A DNA stretch of 29,472 bases from SZAS-103 sp038234715 (GTDB taxonomy: Bacteria > Pseudomonadota > Gammaproteobacteria > Xanthomonadales > Xanthomonadaceae). Each line of letters begins with the position of its first letter. Position 1 is the first letter of the stretch. The notes beneath the pieces are model-generated. The model searched no databases. It was not told where the DNA came from and saw only the letters and a program-made list of their open reading frames with translations. The position numbers and the translations under genes are program-made. The DNA lies in assembly GCA_038234715.1 (NCBI GenBank), contig JBBQTD010000041.1, positions 1 to 29,472 on the forward strand, in the 5' to 3' direction. Below, piece after piece: positions 1 to 7,500 of this stretch.

Positions 1-142
1 CGACCGCCATCGGATTGGCATCGGCAATGACGGTACGGTCGATCAACATTGCGCCCTGTCCAAGCAGGATGCCCATTCGGCGCCGGTCGAGCTGCGCCGC
101 CGAGCTCCTGCCCACGTGTTCCTCGTCGGATATGTTTGCCAC
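1..142 (-). CDS. Possible 5' end of an unidentified gene inside the transposon
   Basis: On the minus strand an open frame runs from a GTG at 142 off the left edge of the window. The predicted start is MANISDEEHVGRSS, and about 47 codons are visible without a stop. It starts 10 bp inside the inner edge of the Tn3 terminal repeat and reads into the element, as a transposon-borne gene would. No clear ribosome binding site precedes the GTG; an internal ATG further in is another possible start. I do not recognise the product. The reading frame could be fortuitous because only 142 bases are seen. Confidence 0.3.
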   Translation of the reverse strand, partial: MANISDEEHVGRSSAAQLDRRRMGILLGQGAMLIDRTVIADANPMAV

Positions 143-151
143 TGTAGAGCT

Positions 152-189
152 TAGGTCGCCACGATTTGCACGAAAACCGAGGGAACCCC
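152..189 (-). repeat. Tn3-family 38-bp terminal inverted repeat
   Basis: Read on the minus strand it begins GGGGTTCCCTCGGTTTTCGT and ends GCGACCTA, exactly 38 bp. It matches the repeat at 14883-14920 at 37 of 38 positions, in opposite orientation. The GGGG outer end and 38-bp length are typical of Tn3-family elements. The outer end abuts position 190, inside a sigma-factor coding sequence. Confidence 0.8.
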
Positions 190-320
190 TGGCCGCGCAG
201 GAATGCGAGTACGGGCGCGCGGTAGAAACGGCACAGGGTTTCGAGCGCGCCGGCGGACGCTTCATCGTGACCGGAGCTGGCGACTATCAGGCTCCATTGG
301 GTCGTCTCGAATCCGCCCAC
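190..320 (-). pseudogene. ECF RNA polymerase sigma factor, cut after about 43 codons by the Tn3 end
   Basis: The minus strand from a GTG at 320 encodes about 43 residues that include TTQWSLIVASSG and ALETLCRFYRAPVLAFLRG. This is the pattern of the extreme N-terminus of a group of ECF sigma factors (TRWSL...AL..LC..Y..P..AF.RR). A good ribosome binding site, AGGGAG, lies 7 bp before the GTG. The coding sense stops exactly at the outer edge of the 38-bp Tn3 repeat (189/190). The expected continuation, an acidic sigma region 2 helix, does not follow in any frame, so the gene was interrupted by the transposon. The rest of the gene would lie beyond the transposon, off window. Family identity is inferred from a short segment. 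Confidence 0.6.
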
Positions 321-698
321 CGTGCGTCTCCCTGGCGCAGCCACCGAAGGTGTCCGAAATGCGCGCAGCCTGCGCTGCCGATCGCTTGGGAGGCCGCAAG
401 CAAGCGCCGCGGGACCCCAACGCGTGCAGCATCATCCGTTTCAGGATGCGCTGCAACGGGAGCCGCGGATGCTGGCGGGTTGCGTCATCCAAGGACGCCG
501 CCTCGTGCGCACGAAGTGACCGCCAGCAATTTTGCCATGCAACGCCGGCCGCGAAGGCAGCACGTGCGCTCGCGCCTGCCACGCTCTTTCCAGGGACGCG
601 CGAGGCAATTCGCGGCGGCTGCTGCGCGCTCCTCACATCGAAGCTATGCTGTCGCCGGGAGATTTTTCCGGTACCCGGCCTGACAGGAACCCTTCGCC
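321..698. other. Intergenic region, no gene recognised
   Basis: About 380 bp between the divergent starts of the broken sigma gene and the small secreted protein. Long open frames cross it on both strands, but they are arginine-, cysteine- and alanine-rich shadow translations without recognisable motifs. A 6-bp stem GCCGGG/CCCGGC (654-659 and 674-679, loop rich in T) lies 20 bp before the next start and could influence its expression. Promoters for both neighbours should be here but none is convincing by eye. Confidence 0.4.
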
Positions 699-1163
699 AT
701 GAAATCACAGTCCCGACCGCAGTCGTCGTCGCGCAGCCGCATGCTGCCGATACTGGCCACACTTGTGCTGGCCGCATGCGCCATCGCGGCGCCGCATGCA
801 GCGCTTGCGGATTCGGCCGATCCCGAATCCGGGTCGACAGTGGAATGCATGCTGCCGGGACAGATCCACAATATTGCGGGCCATGCGACGATGGGCGCGC
901 GCAGACCAGTGCAGACAACCGCTGAGGACTGCCGGCAGCGCGGCGGAGAATACACGGTCGACGCACATGCAACCCAGCCGGTCGCTCCCACTGCCGTGGC
1001 CGGTACTGACACCACGAGCATTCGCTGCCTGCTCCCAAGGCAGAAACGGCAACTCGGTAGCAAGGCGCGCTATGCGACGAAGTCGCGGATCATCCACACG
1101 ACGGCATCGGATTGCCAGGACAGGCAGGGCAGGGTGCTGGCTTCGAACCGGACGACGCACTAA
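699..1163 (+). CDS. Small secreted protein with two Cys-containing repeats
   Basis: 154 aa. The N-terminus is basic (MKSQSRPQSSSRSR) and followed by a hydrophobic core (MLPILATLVLAACAIAAP), so the protein is exported. LAAC could be a lipobox, but a signal peptidase I site after AALA is equally plausible. The mature part has two related units of about 40 residues. Unit 1 runs from ECMLPGQIHNIAG to EDCRQRGGEYTV; unit 2 from IRCLLPRQKRQLG to SDCQDRQGRVL. Each carries C-x-LP-x-Q and a later D-C-x-x-x-x-G, so each unit may hold one disulfide. The function is unknown. A weak GGAA lies upstream of the start. The stop codon is directly followed by a repeat element whose first hairpin may act in 3'-end formation. 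Confidence 0.75.
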   Translation: MKSQSRPQSSSRSRMLPILATLVLAACAIAAPHAALADSADPESGSTVECMLPGQIHNIAGHATMGARRPVQTTAEDCRQRGGEYTVDAHATQPVAPTAVAGTDTTSIRCLLPRQKRQLGSKARYATKSRIIHTTASDCQDRQGRVLASNRTTH

Positions 1164-1318
1164 GGAACCTCTGAACAAGTCCAGAGGTTCCGTGCGGTGC
1201 ATGGATGCACCGCCGCGAACAACGAAGCGAGTCGTTGATCGCGAGCAACGCGTCCGGACATGTGCCGGATTCGGTGCGTCTGAACAAGTCCAGGGCGGAC
1301 TTGTTCAGACCATCCCTA
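1164..1318 (+). repeat. MITE-like hairpin repeat, copy 1
   Basis: An element of about 155 bp, also found at 19217-19371 in the same orientation. It contains three hairpins. The first is a perfect 10-bp stem, GGAACCTCTG with CAGAGGTTCC (1164-1191). The second is the compact GGTGCAT-GG-ATGCACC. The third is a 14-bp stem starting GTCTGAACAAGTCC near the right end. The two ends share TCTGAACAAGTCC in inverted orientation. By hand alignment the copies differ by about 15 substitutions and two 1-base gaps. It codes for nothing and sits between the convergent ends of the secreted-protein gene and pgl. Confidence 0.85.
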
Positions 1319-1349
1319 AGTTCCGCCCCCCGCCGTAGAGGTGAGGCAA

Positions 1350-2057
1350 TCAGGCGCCTGTCATCAAGACATCGACGCCGCAGACGGGGCGGATTGCGCG
1401 TGCCGGGATATCGCCACCTGCACGCCACTGGATGAGCGCATTGCGCTTGGTTTGGCCTTCAACCAGGAACAGCACCTGCCTTGCCCGCCCCAGCCGCGCA
1501 GCGCTCAGGGAAACCCGTTGCGGGGGCGGTTTGCTTGCATCGTGGACTGCGAGCGTATCCGGCGCGTCCGCTGCAGTACCCCATTCGTGCCCGGGAAACA
1601 GGCTCGCGGTGTGGCCATCTTCGCCCAGGCCAAGCACGACCAGATCGAAATCGCGGACGCCTCGCAGCGCATCGGCGTAAGCGTGTGCTGCCGGCTCGGC
1701 GCCAAGTTCGGCGGGAATGACGTGGATGCGAGCGGGTGGAATCGGAACATGCGCCAGCCATGCATCGTAGGCCATCGTGCTGTTGCGCTCCGGATCGCCT
1801 CGCGGAAGGCAACGTTCGTCGCCGAACCAGATCTGCCATCGCGACCAGTCCGTTTCGACATCGCGCAGCAACCCGTACGTGCCGCGCGGCGTGTTGCCAC
1901 CCGCGAGCACGATCGCGAAACTCCCATGCGCTGCGATCGCGCGCGCGGACGCATCGACGATGCGTCGGCACGCCGAATTTTGCAACTTCGCGGTGTCGGC
2001 GACTGCATGCCAGCGCAGTACCTGCGGATCCACGGCGCGCATCTTTGGTGCCTTCAT
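1350..2057 (-). CDS. pgl: 6-phosphogluconolactonase
   Basis: 235 aa, the usual length for DevB/SOL-type Pgl. It hydrolyses 6-phosphoglucono-delta-lactone to 6-phosphogluconate in the oxidative pentose phosphate pathway, in the cytoplasm. Family motifs are clear: LAGGNTPRGTY near residue 51, FGDERCLP near 78, and GLGEDGHTASLFPG at about 143-156. The start ATG at 2057 overlaps the gnd stop codon by 4 bp (ATGA), which implies translational coupling. A longer open frame continues upstream inside gnd but is a shadow. It is the last gene of the minus-strand set glucanase-gnd-pgl. No zwf gene is present in the window, so the first step of the pathway must be encoded elsewhere. Confidence 0.95.
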   Translation of the reverse strand: MKAPKMRAVDPQVLRWHAVADTAKLQNSACRRIVDASARAIAAHGSFAIVLAGGNTPRGTYGLLRDVETDWSRWQIWFGDERCLPRGDPERNSTMAYDAWLAHVPIPPARIHVIPAELGAEPAAHAYADALRGVRDFDLVVLGLGEDGHTASLFPGHEWGTAADAPDTLAVHDASKPPPQRVSLSAARLGRARQVLFLVEGQTKRNALIQWRAGGDIPARAIRPVCGVDVLMTGA

Positions 2058-2959
2058 TCCTTCTTGATCGCATGGCCGCCGAATTCGTTGCGCATGGCGC
2101 TGAGCAACTTGTCCGTGAACGAATCGGAATCGCGCGAGCGCAGGCGCTCGATCAGCGACTGGGTGATTATCGGCGCGGGTACGTCGAGGTCGATCGCTTC
2201 GGCGACCGTCCAGCGACCTTCGCCAGAGTCGACCACGTACGGAGCGATGCCGCCCATGCTCGGGTTCTTGCCGAGGGCGTCGGATGTCAGGTCGAGCAAC
2301 CATGAACGCACGACGCTGCCATAGCGCCAGATCTCGGCGACCTGGTGCAGGTCGAGCGCGAAGTCCTGCTTGTGCTGCAGGATCGAGAAGCCTTCGGCGT
2401 ATGCCTGCATCATTCCGTATTCGATGCCGTTGTGGATCATCTTGGTGAAGTGTCCGGAACCAACCGGACCGACACGACCCCATCCCTGGTCCGCGGCAGG
2501 GGCCAGCGTGTCGAAGATCGGGCGCAGGCGCTCGACCACGGCCGCATCGCCGCCGACCATCATGCTGTAACCCTGTTCGAGCCCCCACACGCCGCCGCTG
2601 GTGCCGGAATCGACAAAGTCGATCTTCTTTTGCGCGGAAGCAGCGGCGCGCCGCATCGTGTCCTTGTAGTTGGAATTGCCGCCATCGATGATTGCGTCGC
2701 CAGCCGAAAGCAGCCCAAGCAGCGCGGTCACTGTGTTGTCAGTGATGTCACCGGCCGGCACCATCGTCCACACCACGCGCGGCGCATCGAGCTTGGCCAC
2801 CATCGCTTCGAGCGAATCGGCTGACTCGGCGCCCTTGTCCTCAATACCCTTGCGCGCATCGGGATTGGGATCGAACCCGACCACGCGATGTCCCTGGCGA
2901 ACCAGCCGCTGCACCATGTTGGCGCCCATGCGTCCGAGGCCGACCATTCCTAGTTCCAT
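2054..2959 (-). CDS. gnd: 6-phosphogluconate dehydrogenase (decarboxylating), short form
   Basis: 301 aa, the short bacterial class (about 300 aa) as opposed to the about 470-aa E. coli type. It oxidatively decarboxylates 6-phosphogluconate to ribulose 5-phosphate. The N-terminal Rossmann motif is GLGRMGANM (residues 8-16). DGGNSNYKDT lies at 92-101, and the catalytic Lys and Glu are in KMIHNGIEYG (K173, E180). The second beta strand ends in an acidic residue (GFDPNPD, D30), which in this family usually goes with NAD rather than NADP; this is inference. The start has a good ribosome binding site, AGGAGA, 6-7 bp upstream. It overlaps pgl by 4 bp and follows the glucanase gene by 63 bp. Confidence 0.95.
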   Translation of the reverse strand: MELGMVGLGRMGANMVQRLVRQGHRVVGFDPNPDARKGIEDKGAESADSLEAMVAKLDAPRVVWTMVPAGDITDNTVTALLGLLSAGDAIIDGGNSNYKDTMRRAAASAQKKIDFVDSGTSGGVWGLEQGYSMMVGGDAAVVERLRPIFDTLAPAADQGWGRVGPVGSGHFTKMIHNGIEYGMMQAYAEGFSILQHKQDFALDLHQVAEIWRYGSVVRSWLLDLTSDALGKNPSMGGIAPYVVDSGEGRWTVAEAIDLDVPAPIITQSLIERLRSRDSDSFTDKLLSAMRNEFGGHAIKKE

Positions 2960-3022
2960 ATGGCTTTCTCCTGTTGGTGTCTGTATCGGATCTGGATGCG
3001 CGGCGTTGGTCCGCGCGAAAGT

Positions 3023-4396
3023 TCAAGGTGAAGTATTCGCGACTTCCGATGCATGCGCCGTCGCTGGCATTGCCGGGTCGTTTCCGAGCCAGCCACCGGT
3101 GAAGCCCGCGCGTCGCAAGCCATCCACGAGAAACCGGCAGCCACGCATGATCTCCCACGGCATCCCGCTGCGATGGTTTTCCGTCATCAGCAGGATCGGG
3201 CCCAGGTTCAGTCCGAAGTGGTATGGCGATACCCAGCCCTTGCAGTTGCCGGGAAACGTCTTGTTGAAGGACTCGTCGAGCGTCTGGTTGAAGGTCGCCT
3301 TGAAGCCGTACTGGTGGCGGTTGTGCAGGTCCAGCGTGTGCATGTAGTGATGCACGGCAGGCATGACGATGTCCGGCGCGAACGGCAGCGAAGCCACGAC
3401 CGCCCACGGTGCGATCGTACCGTCGTCGATCCCGTATGGGGCTCCACGGCCTTCGTAGTCGTAGAACTGACGCTCGACGCCATTGACCTTCGCGACGGCT
3501 GGCCCTGGGCCGTCGCTGGCGGTGATCCCCCAGCAGTGCGCGCCGTACCCCTTGAAGCCGAGCGGATTGTCGATCGCATAGCGTTGCTGCACGTGGGTCG
3601 CGCGCCGACTGTTCTCGAAGTAGTCGATGCCCTTGCCGCGCATGTAGGCGTCCTGGATCCCGCGAAAATCGATCCACACATGCGAGAGCTGGTGGGTGAA
3701 TAACGGCCCCGAATACAGATGGTCGATGTCGTAACACCGCTTCCATTCGTAAGTGGCGCACCACGCCGCATAGGCACTGGCAGGCAATGGGTGGCTTGGC
3801 GAACCGAGCGCGAGAAGGTACATCAGCAGAGCTTCGTCGTAGCCCTCCCAGTGGTACTGGATGAATCCGGTCTCCGGTTTCCAGCCATGGCAGAGTGTTT
3901 GCGCGCCATGTTGCGCCCATTGCCAGTCGGCGCGTGCGTACAGCATCTGGGCAAGTTCGCGGATCTCGCGCTGTTCGGGCGTGTCGTCGGCGAAGTACGT
4001 CGCAGCCGTGAGCATCCCGCCGAACAGGAATCCGCTGTCGACCGTGGACAGCTCACACTGCCATGCGCGTCGGCCCGTGTTCATGTCGAGGAAGTGGTAG
4101 TAGAACCCCATGTACCCGGTTGCGTCAGTTTCGGTTCCCTGCGGGCTGTCGCGGAAGAAGCGCAGCGTCGCCAAGGTGAGTTCGATCGCCTTTGCCTGGG
4201 TCATGAAGCCGCGTTCGATCGCGATCGGATACGAGGCCAGCGCAAGGCCGGTCGCCGCGATACTGGCAGGCCAGGACGGCGCGGTCTTGTCGAGCACCAG
4301 TCCATTGGTCGGATTCGTTTCCTGCTTGAAGTAGGTGAAGGCCGACTTCTGCAGATGCTGCAATTGCTGTTCGATTGCTGAAGGCGTGGAGCGCAT
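3023..4396 (-). CDS. GH144-like beta-1,2-glucanase (glycoamylase-like domain, COG5368)
   Basis: 457 aa. It resembles the PF10091/COG5368 'glucoamylase-like' proteins, a group that includes GH144 endo-beta-1,2-glucanases. It is also related to the middle domain of cyclic beta-1,2-glucan synthases. Features include an aromatic-rich (alpha/alpha)-barrel pattern, YMGFYYHFLDMNTGRRA, STVDSGFLFGGML, YHWEGYDEALLMYLLALGS, and the C-terminal HFGLNLGPILLMTENHRSG. No signal peptide is visible, unlike the known periplasmic glucanases, so it is probably cytoplasmic. It heads a likely operon with gnd and pgl and is divergent from a GH94 phosphorylase that would act on the same oligosaccharides. The start ATG at 4396 is reasonable but has no strong ribosome binding site. 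Family assignment is fairly sure; the exact linkage cleaved is inferred. Confidence 0.82.
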   Translation of the reverse strand: MRSTPSAIEQQLQHLQKSAFTYFKQETNPTNGLVLDKTAPSWPASIAATGLALASYPIAIERGFMTQAKAIELTLATLRFFRDSPQGTETDATGYMGFYYHFLDMNTGRRAWQCELSTVDSGFLFGGMLTAATYFADDTPEQREIRELAQMLYARADWQWAQHGAQTLCHGWKPETGFIQYHWEGYDEALLMYLLALGSPSHPLPASAYAAWCATYEWKRCYDIDHLYSGPLFTHQLSHVWIDFRGIQDAYMRGKGIDYFENSRRATHVQQRYAIDNPLGFKGYGAHCWGITASDGPGPAVAKVNGVERQFYDYEGRGAPYGIDDGTIAPWAVVASLPFAPDIVMPAVHHYMHTLDLHNRHQYGFKATFNQTLDESFNKTFPGNCKGWVSPYHFGLNLGPILLMTENHRSGMPWEIMRGCRFLVDGLRRAGFTGGWLGNDPAMPATAHASEVANTSP

Positions 4397-4539
4397 GGGA
4401 TTTCACGCGGCGGGAGTCGGGTGAGCATAGCCGATCGTCGTGAACCTGCGCCGAAGCAGGCGTAGGATTGCGCGAGGACCCCCGCAGGCGTTCAGCGCAC
4501 GGGATTGACCCACGGATTTTTCACGGAGGCAGGACGCCC
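4397..4539. promoter_or_regulatory. Divergent promoter region with CCTGC-N6-GCAGG dyad
   Basis: 143 bp separate the divergent glucanase and phosphorylase genes and must hold both promoters. An inverted repeat, CCTGC GCCGAA GCAGG, at 4445-4460 is a possible regulator site. No regulator gene is adjacent, and no clear -35/-10 pair is visible. Confidence 0.3.
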
Positions 4540-7500
4540 ATGCCATTGCAAGCCAGCGCCGCCGCGCGCGCGCGACTTCTTTCCAACGGCAACTACACGG
4601 TGATGCTCACCGATACCGGCTCGGGCTTCAGCCGCTGGAAGGCCATGGCGCTGACGCGCTGGCGCGAAGACCCGACGTGCGACGCGTGGGGCAGCTACAT
4701 CCTGCTGGCCGATGCGGACAGCGGGGCGACATGGTCGGCGGGCACCCGGCAACCCAGCGACGCGAAGGCGGACGCACACACCGTGATGGCATCCGAACTG
4801 GGCGTGCGCTTCCAGCGCCAGGACGGAACGCTGGAGACGCTGCTTGATGTCATGGTCGACGGCGATCGCGATGCCGAAGTGCGCCGCGTCACGATTGCCA
4901 ATCACGGCGACAGGGCGCGCAATGTCGTCCTGACTTCATACACTGAACTGGTGCTCGGATCCGCTGCGGCGGATGCGGCGCACCCGGCGTTTTCGAAGAT
5001 GTTCGTCGAGACCGAATGGGTGAAGCAGGGCGGTGTCCTGCTTGCCACGCGCCGCCGCCGGACGCCCGACGATCCGGACGTCTGGGTGGCGCACATCGCG
5101 GTGATCGAGGGCGACGCAACGCAGACAGTCGAGTTCGAGAGCGATCGCGCAATGTTCCTCGGTCGCGGTCGTACCTTGCGCAATGCCATCGCCATGCAGC
5201 CGGATCACGTGTTGTCGAACACGGCAGGCTGCGTGCTCGATCCGGTCCTGTGCTTGCGGCGGCGCGTGCAGGTTGCCGTTGGTGCGAGCGTGCAGGTCGC
5301 GTTCAGGACTTGCGTGGCATCCACCCGCGATGCGGCACTTGCGCTGGCACACGATCTCCTCGCCACAGATGCCTGTGATGTAGCGCGCGCGAATGCCGAA
5401 CGCCACGCGACAGCAGAACGCGACCAACTCGCGATCGATGCTGCCGCGATGGAACGCTGCCAGCGGCTCGTCTATCCACTGCTGTACGCAGACCCGGCGT
5501 GGCGCGCGCCCGCGGCCCAGGTCGCGGCCGCGAGCGGCGGCGCGCCGGTGCTGTGGGCGAAGGGCATTTCGGGCGACCGGCCAATCGCCTTGCTGCGCAT
5601 CGCCGACGAGGCGGGACTTGGGCTGGCGAGCGAACTGTTGCGAGCGCAACGCTTCTGGCGAGGACGCTGGCTCGGCGTGGATATCGTGTTGCTGGACACC
5701 ACCTCGGCAAGCGATGCCGATTCGCTGCATGTTGCATTGCAGGCGGTGGTGCGGGGCCAGGCCACGCAACTTGATGCGGAAAAGAACGGCCCAGGGGCAG
5801 CCGTTTTCCTGTTGCGCGATTGCGACATCGACCAGGGCCTGCGCGATGGGCTCGCTGCAGTGGCCCGGTTGGATCTCGACGCCGCGACGCACGGAATGGA
5901 TCGCATCGGAAGTGCGCTCGGCACAAATCAAGATTCGGGCGACCGGGCCGCTGTGGCGATCGTGTCGCCGCGTAGTGCCGCGCCAACTGGATCCCATCCG
6001 GTCAACCGTGTGGCAACAATCAGCGCATCGACGCATCCGGCCACCGCAGCGCAATTCGACTGCGGCTACGGCGGATTCACCCAGGATGGGCGCGCGTACA
6101 TCGTCACGCTTGATGCGATGCGTTGCACACCAATGCCATGGTCCAATGTCATCGCGAACCCGCAGTTCGGTTTCCTCGCGACTGCCGAAGGCGGTGGCCA
6201 TACTTTCGCGATCAACAGCCAGCAGAATCCACTGTCGCCGTGGCCGAACGATCCCGTCAGCGACACGCCGCGCGAGGCGCTCTACCTGCGTGACATCGAC
6301 AGTGGTGAACTTTGGACCGCGACCGCGCTGCCAATCCGGGTGCCGTCGGCCACATACACGGTTGAACATGGTAAGGGTTACACGCGTTACAGCCACGTTG
6401 CGTACGGCATCGCCAGTGAGCTCACCCAATGCGTTCCGACTGCCGATCCAATCAAGATCTCGCGCCTGCGCATGCGCAATCAGTCCGGTCGCGCACGCCG
6501 CCTGTCGATCACGGCGTATGTCGAGTGGGCCCTGGGTGCAAATGGAACCGTGCCTGCGCCTTATGTGGTGACAGGCATCGATCCGGCCACCGGTGCGGTC
6601 TTCGCAAGCAACCGATGGCGGCCAGATTTCGGCGACCGCGTTGCCTTCGCCGACTTGTCCGGAATGCAGACTTCGTGCACTGGCGATCGGGGCGAGTTCC
6701 TTGGCTATCTGGGTGCCATCGATCGTCCCGCGGCACTGCAGCACCACGCACCGCTATCCGGGCGCACTGGCGCCGCGATGGACCCCTGTGCAGCGCTGCA
6801 AACCGAGATCGAGCTTGCGCCCGATGCGGAAACCGAAATCGTGTTCCTGCTTGGCGAGTTGGAATCGCATGCGGACGCACAAACCCTGGTCGCGAAGTAC
6901 CGCGTTGTCGAGCCGGACGCGGTACTCGATGAAGTGGCAGCGTTCTGGAATGGAGTGACCGATGCCGTCCAGGTGCGCACACCGAACCCGGCGATGGATC
7001 TCATGCTCAATGGATGGCTGCTGTACCAGGCGCTCGGCTGTCGCGTCTGGGCACGCACCGCGTATTACCAGTCCAGTGGTGCATATGGTTTTCGCGATCA
7101 GTTGCAGGATGTGATGGCGCTATGCACTGCAAAGCCGGATATCGCACGCGAGCACCTGCTGCGGGCCACCGGCAGGCAATTCCTCGAAGGCGATGTGCAG
7201 CATTGGTGGCTGCCGCCAGCGGGGCAGGGGATCCGTACCCGCATCGCGGACGATCGCATCTGGTTGCCGTACGTGGCGCTGCACTACGTCGCAGTGACCG
7301 GCGACTCCGGCGTGCTCGATGAGGTTGTGCCATTCCTTGAAGGCGCGCCGCTCAAGGACGGCGAAAACGAAGCGTTCTTCCAGCCGGCGCAATCCAGTCA
7401 GCACGGGAGCGTGTACGAACACTGCGCGCGTGCGCTCGACAGCAGCCTGCGACTGGGCGTGCATGGATTGCCGCTGTTCGGAACCGGCGACTGGAACGAT

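Larger units (their letters stand above)
1..189. mobile_element. End of a Tn3-family transposon, body off the left edge
   Basis: The 38-bp terminal repeat at 152-189 has its outer GGGG end at 189 on the minus strand, so the transposon interior lies to the left. The stretch 1-151 is therefore internal transposon DNA. No transposase is visible in this short piece. Assignment rests on the near-identical repeat at 14883-14920, which sits next to a Tn3-type transposase fragment. Confidence 0.6.

Noticed and set aside
15..683. 222-codon open frame on the plus strand
   Set aside because: It runs through the Tn3 repeat and antisense to the sigma fragment, has Arg/Ala/Ser-rich low-complexity wording and no motif.
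262..1038. 258-codon open frame on the minus strand
   Set aside because: Antisense to the secreted-protein gene, Cys/Arg-rich shadow translation; the sigma fragment in another frame explains the true coding here.
4936..6747. 603-codon minus-strand frame inside the GH94 gene
   Set aside because: Antisense shadow of a well-supported 1310-aa protein; His/Arg/Cys-rich with no family pattern.
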